DNA of 64,000 nt, from assembly GCF_900198625.1 (NCBI RefSeq), contig NZ_FZPK01000017.1:1-64000 (forward strand), read 5' to 3'. Positions 53,329 through 64,000 of this stretch are shown here, piece after piece. The DNA comes from Helicobacter rappini (GTDB lineage: Bacteria > Campylobacterota > Campylobacteria > Campylobacterales > Helicobacteraceae). The position numbers and the translations under genes are program-made. Numbering within the stretch: the first letter of the stretch is position 1; each line of letters starts with the position of its first letter. Below the pieces are notes generated by a model. That model ran no database searches, had not been told where the DNA came from, and was given only the letters and a program-made list of their open reading frames with translations.

Positions 53329-55746
53329 TTATTTTTGCATTGTTTTTTCAAGTTTTTCTATGCGTTCCCAAGTTTTCACAACGGAATCTGGATTGAGTGA
53401 AATAGAGCTAATGCCTTGCTGCACTAAAAACTCGGCAACTTCTGGATAATCGCTTGGTGCCTGACCACAGATTCCACAATATTTGCCATGCTTTTTACAT
53501 GCTTGTATTGCTTGTTTAAACATCTCTAGCATAGCAGGATTTCTCTCATCAAATATATGACTGACTAAATCACCATCTCTATCCACGCCTAGTGTAAGCT
53601 GCGTTAAGTCATTCGACCCGATAGAATAGCCATCAAACATGCTTAAGAAGTCATCAGCTAAAATGATATTTACTGGTAATTCACACATGACATAGATTTC
53701 TAATCCATTTTTGCCAGATTCTAAGCCATTTCTTCGCATAATCTCAAGCACTTTTTTGCCCTCTTCTGGTGTGCGTAAGAATGGGATCATAATCCGCATA
53801 TTTGTAAGCCCCATATCATCACGCACCATTGCTAAGGCTTGACACTCCCATTCAAATGCGGTGCGATATTGTTCAGAGTAATATCTACTTGCACCACGAT
53901 AGCCAAGCATTGGGTTTTCTTCTTGTGGTTCGTAATGCTCCCCTGAAACCATGCCGCGATATTCATTGCTTTTAAAATCACTTGTGCGGACAATCACTGG
54001 ATTTGGATAAAAGGCTGCTGCGATCATACCCATACCTTCAGCAATTTTTTTAATGAAAAAATCTTTAGGATTATCATAGCCATGTATGAGTTTTGATACC
54101 TCATCATGATTATGTATAGGTTTATCATTCTGTAAATCTAGCAAGGCTAAAGGGTGTGCTACAATCTGGTGTAAGATGATATGCTCCATACGCGCTAAGC
54201 CAACACCATGATTTGGAATCTGTGCAAAGCCAAATGCTTTAGCAGGATCGCCAACATTCATATAAATCTTTGTCTTTGTTTTGCCAAGATGATCGAGTGA
54301 GATAGTCTCTATTTCATAAGGGTGTATCCCCGCATACACAAGTCCTTCTTCACCCTCACTACATGATGCTGTTACTTCCATACCTGTATAGAGTCTCTCT
54401 GTCGCTCCATGTGCACCAACGATTGTTGGCACACCAATTTCACGCGCAACAATAGCTGCATGGCAAGTCCTACCACCACGATTTGTGATAACTGCTGCTG
54501 CCTTTTTCATGACTGGTTCCCAATCTGGATCGGTATTATCAGTTACTAGAATCTCACCTTCTTTAAAGGTATTCATGTGCTCTATGTTATTAATAATCCT
54601 TACTTTACCATTGCCAATCTTTGTGCCAATCGCCATACCTTTTAAAACGACTTCACGCTCTTCATCTGGATTTTTAAAGTGGAATTTCTCAATCTTAGCG
54701 CCACTTTTTGTCTTTTGACTCTGCACTGTTTCTGGTCGTGCTTGCACGATGAAAATCTCGCCACTTTGTCCATCTTTTGCCCATTCCATATCCATCGGGC
54801 GATACTCACCTGCTTCTTTTGTGTAATGCTCTTCAATACTTATGGCATACTTTGCAAGTGTTAAAACATCTTCATCGGTGATTGAGAATGTTTCCATTTC
54901 TTGATGTGTTGTTTTTACATTCATTGTAGGCTTTTCGCTACCTGCTGGGGCATATACCATTTTTACATCTTTTGTGCCAAGTTTGCGTTTAAGTATAGGT
55001 CGCTTCCCTTCTTTTAATGTTGGTTTAAATACATAAAATTCATCTGGATTCACGGTCCCACCAACGACATTCTCCCCAAGCCCCCATGATGAAGTGATGA
55101 ATACTGCATCTTTAAAGCCCGTCTCTGTATCAATACTAAACATAACACCTGCTGCACCTTTATCGGAACGCACCATTTTTTGCACACCAACACTTAAAGC
55201 AACTTTAAAATGATCAAAATTCTTACTCGCACGATAGCTTGTAGCACGATGGGTAAAGAGTGAAGCAAAACATGATTTAATATAATGCACTAAATCTGTT
55301 TTCCCTTTAACGCTTAGATATGTATCTTGCTGTCCTGCAAAGCTTGCATCTGGCAAATCTTCAGCAGTAGCCGAACTGCGGACTGCAACATCTGCTTCTG
55401 CCATATTGTATTCTTGGCTTAACATATCATAAGCTTGAAAAATCTCATCTTTTAAATCTTGGGGTAATGGGGTGCTAAAAATAAGTTCTCGAATCTTACT
55501 GCAACGATTACGCAATACATCCATTTCTGTATAATCAATATCTTTTAAAAGATCCTTTATCTTATCCTCAATGCCACCACTTTTAAGCAAATACCAATAC
55601 GCATCACTTGTGATTGCAAAGCCATCTGGGACTTTAATGCCAACGGGGACAAGCTCTTGAAACATCTCACCAATGCTTGCATTCTTACCACCTACAAGGG
55701 GAACATCTCTATTATTCAACTCTTTAAAGAATTTAATATACTTCAT
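53329..55746 (-). CDS. ppsA: Phosphoenolpyruvate synthase
   Basis: Converts pyruvate and ATP to PEP, AMP and Pi for gluconeogenesis. The ATP-grasp start is [11 protein letters not shown] and the phosphorylated histidine motif is [13 protein letters not shown]. The PEP-binding barrel carries [39 protein letters not shown] and the [13 protein letters not shown] site. The ATG at 55746 is chosen because GGAG lies nine bases upstream; the ATG at 55761 overlaps that site. 805 residues is normal. Confidence 0.96.
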   Translation of the reverse strand: MKYIKFFKELNNRDVPLVGGKNASIGEMFQELVPVGIKVPDGFAITSDAYWYLLKSGGIEDKIKDLLKDIDYTEMDVLRNRCSKIRELIFSTPLPQDLKDEIFQAYDMLSQEYNMAEADVAVRSSATAEDLPDASFAGQQDTYLSVKGKTDLVHYIKSCFASLFTHRATSYRASKNFDHFKVALSVGVQKMVRSDKGAAGVMFSIDTETGFKDAVFITSSWGLGENVVGGTVNPDEFYVFKPTLKEGKRPILKRKLGTKDVKMVYAPAGSEKPTMNVKTTHQEMETFSITDEDVLTLAKYAISIEEHYTKEAGEYRPMDMEWAKDGQSGEIFIVQARPETVQSQKTKSGAKIEKFHFKNPDEEREVVLKGMAIGTKIGNGKVRIINNIEHMNTFKEGEILVTDNTDPDWEPVMKKAAAVITNRGGRTCHAAIVAREIGVPTIVGAHGATERLYTGMEVTASCSEGEEGLVYAGIHPYEIETISLDHLGKTKTKIYMNVGDPAKAFGFAQIPNHGVGLARMEHIILHQIVAHPLALLDLQNDKPIHNHDEVSKLIHGYDNPKDFFIKKIAEGMGMIAAAFYPNPVIVRTSDFKSNEYRGMVSGEHYEPQEENPMLGYRGASRYYSEQYRTAFEWECQALAMVRDDMGLTNMRIMIPFLRTPEEGKKVLEIMRRNGLESGKNGLEIYVMCELPVNIILADDFLSMFDGYSIGSNDLTQLTLGVDRDGDLVSHIFDERNPAMLEMFKQAIQACKKHGKYCGICGQAPSDYPEVAEFLVQQGISSISLNPDSVVKTWERIEKLEKTMQK

Positions 55747-55932
55747 TGCTATGGACTCCATTTAATGTAAAAAGGTTATGCTTATTATTGTAGTCAAAAA
55801 AAAGTCAAAAAATGATTAAAAATTTTTTAAAAACCAAAAAAATATAATTTTGCATATCTATTTCCTTGCAAACTTTAGTTAAAATCCTTGTTTTATTTTG
55901 AGTAAATATTTGCACTTTCAAAAAGGGATAAT

Positions 55933-58329
55933 ATGGGCGAATGGAGTATTAAAAAGGAACAATTAGATTCTATCCTAAAAAAGCATAAACTAGATTCTAG
56001 TGATTATGAAAAAATTGTAGAAATTTTAGAGAGAGAGCCAAATCTCATTGAGCTTGGAATCTTTTCTGCAATGTGGAGTGAGCATTGCAGCTATAAATCA
56101 AGTAAGATTTATCTAAAAGGCTTTCCAACAGAGGCTAGATGGGTATTGCAAGGTCCCGGAGAGAATGCAGGTGTTATTGATATAGGCGATAATCTAGCTG
56201 CTATCTTTAAGATAGAATCTCATAATCACCCAAGCTTTATTGAGCCAAATGCTGGAGCTGCAACTGGAGTTGGTGGAATCTTGCGTGATATTTTTACAAT
56301 GGGGGCAAATCCTATAATAAATCTTAATAGCATTCGCTTTGGAGATATTTTAGATTCTAATATGAGAAAAAAGCATATCCATTTATTGCATGGTGTTGTA
56401 GAGGGTATCGGGCATTATGGTAACTGCATGGGGATACCAACTATTGGCGGTGAGACTAGCTTTGAGTCTTGCTATAATGGAAATATTCTTGTCAATGCGT
56501 TTAGCTTAGGCATTGCAAAGCAAGATGAGATTTTCTATGGCAAAGCAAGTGGCGAGGGCAATCCTATTATGTATGTTGGGAGTAAGACAGGTAGAGATGG
56601 CTTGGGTGGGGCTGTGATGAGTAGTGATAGCTTTGATTCTGCTAGTAAGGCATTGCGACCAACGGTGCAAATTGGCGATCCATTTGTAGAAAAATCGCTT
56701 TTAGAAGCATGTCTTGAAGTCTTTCAAAAAGATTTAATCGTAGGCATTCAAGATATGGGTGCAGCAGGGCTTACAAGCTCAAGCTTTGAAATGGCAAGTA
56801 GAAGTGGTAGCGGTATGATAATGTGGCTTGATAAGATTCCTATGCGAGAGAGTGGTATGACCCCTTATGAGTTAATGCTATCAGAATCACAAGAGAGAAT
56901 GCTTTTGTGTGCGAAAAAGGGGACAGAAAAGCAAATAAAAGATATTTTTGCAAAGTATGAATTAAGCGCAGAGATTGTCGGCGAAGTGCGTAACACAGGA
57001 AAAATGGAGCTTTTATGGCATGGAGGGTTATGTGCTGCACTACCCATTGCTCCCATTGTAGAAAATGCACCTATACTAAATCGTGCTATACAAAAGCCAA
57101 AATATCTAGAATCTTGTAAAACCCTAGATTTAAATATTACAAATACAACCTTACAAAAGCAGTTAAATACAGATAATATAAACACAATGCAATGCAGTAG
57201 CACTAATTTAAACACGCTAACTAAAAGTATGCTAAAAAGCCTTGATATATGTGATAAAGCATGGATTTATAATCAATATGATGATAGCATTAAAGCTAGC
57301 ACGATTAAAGGGGCTGGTATGCTTGGCTCTAGTCTTGTAGCTTTGCATAACTACGATTCAAAAAAGGCTATTTCAGTAAGTGTAAAATGTAATGTAAGAT
57401 ACTGCTATCTAGACCCAAAAATAGGGGCTAAAATCGCAGTGGCACAAGCTGGAAGAGATGTCGCGCTAAGTGGGGCAAAGCCTTTAGCAATTACAGATTG
57501 TCTAAACTTTGGTAGCCCTGAAAATCCAGAGGTTATGTGGCAGTTTAGAGAAACTTGTGAGGGCATTAAAGAGGCATGTAAAGCGTTACAAACGCCTGTT
57601 GTAAGTGGTAATGTCTCACTCTATAATCAAACAAATGATGAGGCGATATATCCTACACCAAGTATTGTAAGTGTTGGGCTTTTAGAAGATTCTAATAAGG
57701 CTATTGGTAGCCATTTTGTAAGCAAAGATTCTTATATTTGCATGTTAGGTGTTATGGATAATTCATTGCAGCTTAGCGGCAGTATATTACAAAAAGTAAT
57801 CGGTGCAAAAAATAGCGGCATATTGCATGATATAAACTTAGAATCTGAACTCAAACTTTGGGAGATTCTAAATCAAAGCATAGCAAACGAGTATATTTTG
57901 AGTGCTAAAGATATAGCACAAGGCGGACTTGCTATCACTCTATGCAAAATGGCAATTTTAGGGAAAACTAGCGTTGAAGTCTTAACAGATAAGATACAAG
58001 AAGTTTTAGCGAAAGACTTTGTAAATAATGAGAATCTTTTGCAAGATTCTAAAGACTATATGAAGTTAATCTCACAAAATAAACTCATGCTATTTAGTGA
58101 AAACCATACACAAGTTATCTGTGAAATAAAAGATATAGAATCTGTAAAAAATCTCTTCGACACAGCTAAACAAAAAGGGCTTTCATTGTGTGTAATTGGC
58201 AAGGTAGCAAATAAACACATAAACACAAAAGATATAACAAATAAAGATTCTATAAAAATACATGATATAAATCTATCCTTACAGGAAGCACACGATTTAT
58301 ATTATAAAAGCTTTGAAACATATCTATGA
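55933..58329 (+). CDS. purL: Phosphoribosylformylglycinamidine synthase, PurL subunit
   Basis: A purine-synthesis ligase of the small (non-fused) PurL type. Features include [55 protein letters not shown] and [10 protein letters not shown]. It is 798 residues against the usual 730, with an N/T/Q-rich insert at about residues 395-425 and a [10 protein letters not shown]-type stretch near the C terminus. AAAAAGGGA precedes the ATG. No purS or purQ is adjacent. Confidence 0.95.
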   Translation: MGEWSIKKEQLDSILKKHKLDSSDYEKIVEILEREPNLIELGIFSAMWSEHCSYKSSKIYLKGFPTEARWVLQGPGENAGVIDIGDNLAAIFKIESHNHPSFIEPNAGAATGVGGILRDIFTMGANPIINLNSIRFGDILDSNMRKKHIHLLHGVVEGIGHYGNCMGIPTIGGETSFESCYNGNILVNAFSLGIAKQDEIFYGKASGEGNPIMYVGSKTGRDGLGGAVMSSDSFDSASKALRPTVQIGDPFVEKSLLEACLEVFQKDLIVGIQDMGAAGLTSSSFEMASRSGSGMIMWLDKIPMRESGMTPYELMLSESQERMLLCAKKGTEKQIKDIFAKYELSAEIVGEVRNTGKMELLWHGGLCAALPIAPIVENAPILNRAIQKPKYLESCKTLDLNITNTTLQKQLNTDNINTMQCSSTNLNTLTKSMLKSLDICDKAWIYNQYDDSIKASTIKGAGMLGSSLVALHNYDSKKAISVSVKCNVRYCYLDPKIGAKIAVAQAGRDVALSGAKPLAITDCLNFGSPENPEVMWQFRETCEGIKEACKALQTPVVSGNVSLYNQTNDEAIYPTPSIVSVGLLEDSNKAIGSHFVSKDSYICMLGVMDNSLQLSGSILQKVIGAKNSGILHDINLESELKLWEILNQSIANEYILSAKDIAQGGLAITLCKMAILGKTSVEVLTDKIQEVLAKDFVNNENLLQDSKDYMKLISQNKLMLFSENHTQVICEIKDIESVKNLFDTAKQKGLSLCVIGKVANKHINTKDITNKDSIKIHDINLSLQEAHDLYYKSFETYL

Positions 58330-58489
58330 TTCTTATATCTTTAGCTTATTTTGTTGTAAATTAGGGGTTTTAATCTCTAGTTATAGAAATGCAAACTAAA
58401 GATTCAATCAATTAAAAGTTACTTAACACTTTTACTATACACTACTTTACTTTAAAACAAATAATTACATTTTTTGGAATCTAAACATT

Positions 58490-59176
58490 ATGGATATAAC
58501 GCATTTTTGGAAATTTAATGACTTTTTAGATATGGATTTTATTGTTAGCATATTGCCGCTATTTTGGAAAGCATTATTGCTTACACTAGAAATCTCATGT
58601 TATGGAATCTTTGGGGCAATATTACTTGGCTTTATTGCTTCACTTGTGCTTTACTATCAAATCCGTCCATTTGTGTGGATAACGCGTATATACATAGAGG
58701 TATCACGCAATACCCCGCTTATCATACACTTATTTTTTCTCTACTTTGGCTTGTCGTATTGGATTGAGATTCCAAACTTTTGGTGTGCGGTTATTGGTGT
58801 GATATTTCTAGGTGGTAGCTACATGGCAGAATCTTTTCGCTTAGGTTTAGAATCTGTGCGACATTCACAGATAGAATCTGCCTTGTCTCTGGGATTTAGT
58901 AAAATGCAGATTTTGCGTTATGTGATTTTCCCCCAAAGCATACCTTTAAGCATACCCTCAATTTGTGCGAATGTGCTATTTTTGATTAAAGAGACTTCTA
59001 TTGTTGGCGTCATTGCCCTGCAGGATTTAATGTCTATCGCAAAAGAAGTGATTAGTAACTACGGGCAGACAAATGAAGCTCTTTTTCTGCTTATTGTTGC
59101 ATATTTAATTGTGTTGTTGCCTTTAAGTTTTATATTCTCAAAGTTAGAGCATCATTACAGACGCAATATTCTATAA
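58490..59176 (+). CDS. Polar amino-acid ABC transporter permease
   Basis: 228 residues with about five membrane helices and the EAA loop (ESALSLGFSKMQILRYVIFPQ). EVSRNTPLIIHLFFLYFGL is typical of the HisM/GlnP group. The substrate-binding protein and ATPase genes are not beside it, so it must work with partners encoded elsewhere. The ribosome site is weak. Confidence 0.85.
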   Translation: MDITHFWKFNDFLDMDFIVSILPLFWKALLLTLEISCYGIFGAILLGFIASLVLYYQIRPFVWITRIYIEVSRNTPLIIHLFFLYFGLSYWIEIPNFWCAVIGVIFLGGSYMAESFRLGLESVRHSQIESALSLGFSKMQILRYVIFPQSIPLSIPSICANVLFLIKETSIVGVIALQDLMSIAKEVISNYGQTNEALFLLIVAYLIVLLPLSFIFSKLEHHYRRNIL

Positions 59177-59288
59177 TGCTGTATATCTTTATATAGCGTT
59201 TGAAATATTATTGTAATAAGCAAATAAAAATTACGAAAAATGTTATTAAATTGTGTTTTTAAGAAACATTATTATTTATTTTTTCTGC

Positions 59289-59294
59289 TACAAT
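59289..59294 (+). promoter_or_regulatory. Candidate -10 box of the chemoreceptor gene
   Basis: TACAAT within TGCTACAATGC lies 27 bases upstream of the ATG. Confidence 0.5.
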
Positions 59295-59320
59295 GCTACA
59301 AATTTTTACAAGGGAGCAGT

Positions 59321-61327
59321 ATGCAGAGTATAAAGTCAAAAGTGTCGCTTATCGTTATGTTGTTAATGCTTATTGGACTGGGTGTGCAGCAAACAATCAA
59401 TATGATTTCAAGCAAAAATAATCTTTTGGAAAAAACCATAGAATCAGAGATAGATTATGTGCAAATGGCAAGTCTTGCTACTGATATGTTTAGTCAAGAT
59501 AGAATAGACTCGCTAGAGCTTATGGCAAAGCACATTCTCTCACTCCCTGAGGAAAAGTTAGAATCCACAGAAGCACTGGTAAAAAATGTGGGACCACTTT
59601 TATTTGGATTTAAACTCGGTGGGGCTCATCTAGCCGCATATATAGGCGTGGCAGATGGCAGTATGATTGTAAGCGATATAGAATCTGATGCAGCAAAAGT
59701 GCTTTTTAGAACCTATGGAAAAGGCACGGGTAAAGTAGAAAGCTATGATTCTAGGACAAGAGGCTGGTATAAGAGTGCTGTGCAAAGTAATTCAGCGATT
59801 ATGACGCCTGTGTATGAAGACTTTGTAAGCAAACTACCTACTTTTACTTTCTCTATCCCCTTAGTGAAAAATGGCAGAGTGTTAGGGGTGCTATCCATTG
59901 ACACACCGCTATCGAACTTACAAAGTCAGTTTGATAAAATGCCTGCTAGAATCTTTGGGCTTGATTCAGAACAAGCTGTATTTGTATCAACTGATAAGAC
60001 CATGAGCCTATTAAACACAACAGAGGGACTTAAAAAATATTATCAATATGCTGTTGAAGCAGGGGATATGCAACCATTTACCTATATTTCCTCAAGTGGA
60101 GTTGAGCGGCTTGGAGTATGTCGTCATATCGATAAAAATAGTGTGCATTATTCCATTTGTGCGGGTGAAAATATGGATAAGGTTGTGTCTAATTCACGCA
60201 AGGGCTTAGAGATGAGAATCCTTGCATTAGTGATTATAGGGCTTATCATGATAGCAGTTATTTATGTTGTGATTCAGAAATTTTTAACGCCTATTAGCAT
60301 AATCTCTCAAGGATTACAAAACTTCTTTGCATATATTAATCATAAGAGCGATAATGCACCATTAATAAAAGTCAAATCAAAAGATGAGTTAGGCAAAATG
60401 GCACAAGAAATCAATGAAAATATTTTACTCATACATAAAGAGTTAGAAGAAGATAAGCGATTCATTGATGAAGCATTGCAAGTAGCAAATGAAGCTAAAC
60501 ATGGTAACTTTGCAAATCAAATCAGGGCAAACACTTCTTCACCGCAGTTTAATGAGCTAAAAAATATCTTTAATGATTTATTAAATATCCTTGATTTACA
60601 TCTTACAAAGGTGTCCAATACGCTAAGCACTTATGCAAATAACGATTATACAATGCGTGCAAATGTTGATGGCTTAGAAGGAAAAATACTAGAAATGGCA
60701 ACAAATATCAATCACTTAGGGACAAGCATAAGCACAATGCTTGGAGATTCTAGTGAGATTGCAAAACAACTTGGCAGCAATGCAGACCAGCTATTTAGCA
60801 TGGTGCAAAGCCTTATTTCAACCTCACAATCTCAAGTTACTTCCTTGCAAGAGAATACAAAATCTGTTGAGAACATCAACTCATCTATGCAGCACATTGA
60901 AGATTCTATGGGAGAGCTAACACGCGAGGCTGATGAGATAAAATCTGTAATTAATATCATTAAAGATATAGCCGATCAGACAAATTTACTTGCATTAAAT
61001 GCTGCTATTGAAGCAGCAAGGGCAGGAGAGCATGGCAGGGGCTTTGCGGTTGTTGCCGATGAGGTGAGAAATCTAGCTGAACGCACAAATAAATCTTTAG
61101 GCGAGATAGAGCAAAATGCAAATGCACTCATACAATCAGTAAGCGATATGTCTCAATCCATTAAAGACCAAACACAAGGCATAGCACATATTAGAGATAT
61201 TACAAATCAATTAGAATCTATTACGCAGGAAAATGCAGCTATTGCAAATCAAACCGATGCAATCGCACAAAACATGCAAAGCATAGTCCAAGATATTGTA
61301 GAAGATTCTAAAAAGCATAAGTTTTGA
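59321..61327 (+). CDS. Methyl-accepting chemotaxis protein with a dCache-type sensor
   Basis: 668 residues: an N-terminal membrane helix ([17 protein letters not shown]), a periplasmic double-Cache domain (about 35-300, with [16 protein letters not shown] and [21 protein letters not shown]), a second membrane helix ([19 protein letters not shown]), a HAMP region, and the signalling hairpin ([34 protein letters not shown], broken here at its centre). It probably senses a small amino acid or organic acid. The ATG follows AGGGAG; an upstream open stretch has no such site. Confidence 0.9.
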   Translation: MQSIKSKVSLIVMLLMLIGLGVQQTINMISSKNNLLEKTIESEIDYVQMASLATDMFSQDRIDSLELMAKHILSLPEEKLESTEALVKNVGPLLFGFKLGGAHLAAYIGVADGSMIVSDIESDAAKVLFRTYGKGTGKVESYDSRTRGWYKSAVQSNSAIMTPVYEDFVSKLPTFTFSIPLVKNGRVLGVLSIDTPLSNLQSQFDKMPARIFGLDSEQAVFVSTDKTMSLLNTTEGLKKYYQYAVEAGDMQPFTYISSSGVERLGVCRHIDKNSVHYSICAGENMDKVVSNSRKGLEMRILALVIIGLIMIAVIYVVIQKFLTPISIISQGLQNFFAYINHKSDNAPLIKVKSKDELGKMAQEINENILLIHKELEEDKRFIDEALQVANEAKHGNFANQIRANTSSPQFNELKNIFNDLLNILDLHLTKVSNTLSTYANNDYTMRANVDGLEGKILEMATNINHLGTSISTMLGDSSEIAKQLGSNADQLFSMVQSLISTSQSQVTSLQENTKSVENINSSMQHIEDSMGELTREADEIKSVINIIKDIADQTNLLALNAAIEAARAGEHGRGFAVVADEVRNLAERTNKSLGEIEQNANALIQSVSDMSQSIKDQTQGIAHIRDITNQLESITQENAAIANQTDAIAQNMQSIVQDIVEDSKKHKF

Positions 61328-61517
61328 TAATATAAAGTTTTTACAAAAAAATCATAAAGAGAAATATGAGAGAGGTTAGCAAAATCTAATTTTGATATAA
61401 AGCCAAATGTAAAAATGCCCTTATGTGAGTTTTTTCATATTGAATCCATGCGGTTTAGAATCCCACTTTGTCTTTTGGGACTACTTACAGCATAAAAATT
61501 TTTTGCTATGGGATTTT

Positions 61518-62333
61518 TTACCAAGTTAGAATCTTGTTTAATGGATGACTATTTGGAGTTTCATCTGTTGTATGTATTTGCTTACCAAATAGGCTTTCAT
61601 ATTGCTCTAGCGGATAGTTAAAATCCTTTGGTGCAATATTATTAAATGTGATATATCCATGTTTCGCATTTTTGATAATTTTTTCAATATAGATATCTTG
61701 TATATTGCTTCTTAGCTCACTAAAAGCATAGTTGCTTATAAAGAGATCGTAATCCCTTTTTTCTAAATCCTCCATACACTTAAAATGTAGCTTGTTTTCT
61801 AATCCGTTAAAATGTGATAGGTATTTTTTGCTAAGAGACAGAACAGAATCCAAATCCACAAATGTGTAACTTTTGACATCAAACATTGACATAATAATCC
61901 TTGCTTGTCCGCCATAGCCTATGCCAATCTCACAAATATCCTTATTGCTTAAATCACCAAAAGATTCTATTAAATCCCCTAAGACTTTAATATAACGCAG
62001 AGTTGATGGAGACATATAGCCTATTTCCTTATAATAGCGAATGCTTGCCCCACCATACCAATCGTTTTGTCTAAATCCCTCAAAGTCTTTAGGCTCAAAA
62101 CGCCTTGTTTTCAGGATATAATCAAGATATTTTTGTCCCATAATGTCATCAACATGTTCTAGTATTTGCATATATACTGGATTTGTCCTAAATGTTGCAA
62201 ATACAGAATCATTAGTCGCTGCTCTTGCACAAAATGATGGATATTCATTGCTGATTGTATCTGCTAGACTTGTATTGTAATTGTCTGCTTGACTAGCTTT
62301 TTTGGGTCTTAGCATTTTTTTAATAAGCTTCAT
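61518..62333 (-). CDS. Putative sugar O-methyltransferase
   Basis: 271 residues with a class I SAM-binding core: DICEIGIGYGGQARII (motif I) and SYTFVDLDSVLSL. GASIRYYKEIGYMSPSTLRY and NAKHGYITFNNI match a family annotated putative sugar O-methyltransferase in surface-polysaccharide loci. The ATG at 62333 has AAAGGG five bases upstream. The frame is open further, across a T11 tract (62399-62409), which would then lie in the coding part. With the chosen start the tract lies in the upstream region. Confidence 0.75.
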   Translation of the reverse strand: MKLIKKMLRPKKASQADNYNTSLADTISNEYPSFCARAATNDSVFATFRTNPVYMQILEHVDDIMGQKYLDYILKTRRFEPKDFEGFRQNDWYGGASIRYYKEIGYMSPSTLRYIKVLGDLIESFGDLSNKDICEIGIGYGGQARIIMSMFDVKSYTFVDLDSVLSLSKKYLSHFNGLENKLHFKCMEDLEKRDYDLFISNYAFSELRSNIQDIYIEKIIKNAKHGYITFNNIAPKDFNYPLEQYESLFGKQIHTTDETPNSHPLNKILTW

Positions 62334-62398
62334 ATATGCCCTTTCCATAAAAGATTCTAAGTGCGATTTATACATATTTCGCAGTGTCGCAATCCTAC

Positions 62399-62409
62399 AA
62401 AAAAAAAAA
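62399..62409 (-). repeat. Homopolymeric T11 tract upstream of the sugar O-methyltransferase
   Basis: Eleven As on the forward strand, read as T11 in the gene direction, about 66 bases upstream of the preferred start. It lies between TTGACT and TAGGAT on the reverse strand (spacer 14), so length changes could alter promoter spacing. If the longer frame is used, they would shift the frame. Confidence 0.55.
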
Positions 62410-62575
62410 CAAGTCAAGGCATTTTTTATCACTGCTATTTATTGAGATTCTATATCTTTGCATGAAGGCTTGACTTACACATAGAATCTAGTAAGGGCTT
62501 AAACATATATGTATCTTAAATAAGCACACAAAAATATGTTATGATTTTATGTATTTTACGAGATAAAGGATAAAA

Positions 62576-63487
62576 ATGGAGTTAGTCGTTGTAGGTTATG
62601 GCAATATGGCAAAGGCGATTTTAGGTGGGTTAATACGGCAGTCTAAAGAGATTCTAGGCATTACAAAAATCGTTATTACAGGTAGAGCACCACATAAAAT
62701 AGAATCATGGCTTAAAGAGAGTATGCAGGCTTGTCGCAGTGAGTTTTTGCACGATGTTACCTATGAGGCTACCTGCAATATTGAGTGCGATGATAAGGTG
62801 GTGTTACTCGCTTGTAAGCCGCATAATCTAGATTCCTTTATATTTCATGGGCGTGCTCATATTGTGTATAGCGTGCTAGCAGGTATTAATGCTAATATCT
62901 TACACAATTATATTCAGTCATACCACTACGCCCTTATTATGCCAAATGTCGGAGCGCATTATAATCTAAGTTCAAGTGCAGTATTATGGCAGCAAAATGG
63001 CGCAAAAAATCAAAGTATTAAAGAAGTAGGCAAAGTGCTAAATCTTATGATGGATAGTCATAACATGCAAGAAGCACATGAGAAAAATAACGCACACATT
63101 CAAACCCAAATCACACAATTTGTATCAAGTTTTGGCAATTGTGAGTTTGTCGCAAATGAAGAAGAGTTATTTGCAAGTATCGCAACAAATGGCAGCAGTC
63201 CAGCCCTTTTAGCCCTTGTAGCACAAGGACTTATAAATGCAGGTGTCAAGCAAGGCTTAAAGCTAGAAACAAGTCAAAAACTCGTGCAAAAAACCTTTGA
63301 GGGCATGGCAGCATTACTCAAAGAAAAAAGCCCGCAGGAGATAAAAGATCTCGTTACAAGTCCGGGTGGGACAACAGCGGAAGCACTTCTTCATTGTGAT
63401 GAAAATAGCGTGCAAGGCGTTATTACACGCGCATGTGTCAAAGCGGTAGAAAAGGCAAAGCATATAGCCTGCAAACAAGCTGACTAG
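62576..63487 (+). CDS. proC: Pyrroline-5-carboxylate reductase
   Basis: The last step of proline synthesis. The Rossmann start is VVVGYGNMAKAILGGL, followed by VLLACKPHN, YALIMPNVGAHYN (the usual RxMPNxP) and the C-terminal signature LVTSPGGTTAEAL. It is 303 residues; a short insert near residues 160-185 (AHEKNNAHIQTQ) lengthens it. AAAGGA precedes the ATG. Confidence 0.93.
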   Translation: MELVVVGYGNMAKAILGGLIRQSKEILGITKIVITGRAPHKIESWLKESMQACRSEFLHDVTYEATCNIECDDKVVLLACKPHNLDSFIFHGRAHIVYSVLAGINANILHNYIQSYHYALIMPNVGAHYNLSSSAVLWQQNGAKNQSIKEVGKVLNLMMDSHNMQEAHEKNNAHIQTQITQFVSSFGNCEFVANEEELFASIATNGSSPALLALVAQGLINAGVKQGLKLETSQKLVQKTFEGMAALLKEKSPQEIKDLVTSPGGTTAEALLHCDENSVQGVITRACVKAVEKAKHIACKQAD

Positions 63488-64000
63488 AAAAGACAAATCT
63501 CAAAAATTACTATTTTAAGATTCTGTAAGCATATTTGCAGTCATTATGCCAAGTTGTTGCAAAGCGAAAAACTTTAATCCATGCTCGAAAACACAAGATC
63601 TTTTCTTGTCAATATGGATGAGTTTTATTTTATTGCATTGGGTAATAGCGATTATCTCTAATTTCACTAGCCTCCCTTAAATTCCATATGGAGCAAATGA
63701 TAATATGTATTCTAAGCCAATTCACTTTTATTCCAGTTAGATTCTCTGCTTAACTAAATTTCAAAATTTTTCGTCCTAAAATCTCAAAATAAAATAACAA
63801 CCATTAACACAAAGTTTTAAATATTCATTGCAATTAATGCGGTATCTATAATTAATATAAGCATTGCAATTGCTGCAATTAATACACTTCAAGGGTATTA
63901 GCTTCAGTATAGCCTTTGTATTCTATTTATTGCCGCTATTATCTACATAATAGCCTTTTTCTAGTCTTAGTTGTATATTCAAAACCTTTAAAAAGTTTAG
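63488..64000. other. Gene-free right end with short AT repeats
   Basis: No gene is seen in 513 bases. The word TGCAATTAAT occurs at 63829-63838 and 63874-63883, with ATTGCAAT palindromes close by. A gene may start beyond the window. Confidence 0.4.

Noticed and set aside
1-64000. CRISPR array, rRNA operon, prophage or intact insertion sequence
   Set aside because: No regularly spaced repeats, rRNA sequence, transposase or phage structural gene was seen on either strand.

Overview
The window is a piece of chromosome from a low-GC epsilonproteobacterium, most likely an enterohepatic-type Helicobacter. The evidence is the AT-rich DNA, lone TATAAT-like -10 boxes without a consistent -35, the porCDAB (gamma-delta-alpha-beta) pyruvate oxidoreductase operon, the ccdA/dihydroorotase-like pair known from H. 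pylori, the UPF0323 lipoprotein, a secreted gamma-glutamyltranspeptidase, and a very high density of the word AGATTCTA/TAGAATCT. The presence of a CetA/CetB-type energy-taxis pair and of ilvD argues against H. pylori itself. The species cannot be named from the sequence alone.

Layout. 1-5 kb: ilvD (reverse) with an unusual internal domain, a divergent secreted LprI-like protein and a multi-spanning membrane protein. 5-7.2 kb: a broken heavy-metal P-type ATPase, then rimM-khpA-rpsP (reverse). 7.4-14 kb: ccoI, bamA and two small envelope genes. 14.3-19.6 kb: rlmN and dnaE. 19.7-23.6 kb (reverse): a secreted orphan, speA and gap. 23.8-26.4 kb: hup, pgk and convergent hemH. 26.6-29.6 kb (reverse): a CetA/CetB-like energy-taxis pair and xthA. 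30-33.2 kb: porCDAB. 33.6-35.7 kb: rpsB-tsf behind a structured leader. 35.9-39.4 kb: a secretin and pldA. Then tRNA(CAU), ggt (reverse), an rqcH-like NFACT gene with a small companion, the reverse operon lgt-(54-aa membrane protein)-nadD-rsfS, tRNA-Phe, ccdA, a dihydroorotase-like gene, ubiX, a comEA-like gene, cysQ, a GNAT acetyltransferase, two envelope proteins, ppsA, purL, a lone amino-acid ABC permease, a dCache chemoreceptor, a putative sugar O-methyltransferase behind a poly-T tract, and proC.

How the genes fit together. Central carbon genes (porCDAB, ppsA, pgk, gap) fit a microaerophile that runs the lower glycolytic pathway largely in the gluconeogenic direction. The GAPDH lacks the aspartate usually linked to NAD preference. 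CcoI, CcdA and HemH serve cytochrome and cbb3 oxidase assembly, and CetA/CetB and the dCache receptor steer motility. BamA, Lgt, PldA, a secretin and several small exported proteins shape the envelope. There is no CRISPR array, rRNA operon, intact insertion sequence or prophage.

The points most worth a second look are: the roughly 143-residue insertion in IlvD that looks PUA/EVE-like; a T11 tract upstream of the sugar O-methyltransferase that could give phase variation; a structured rpsB leader; a dihydroorotase homologue without its metal ligands; a CetA-like receptor with a degenerate zinc-binding tail; and in-frame low-complexity or repeat-derived inserts in many housekeeping enzymes.
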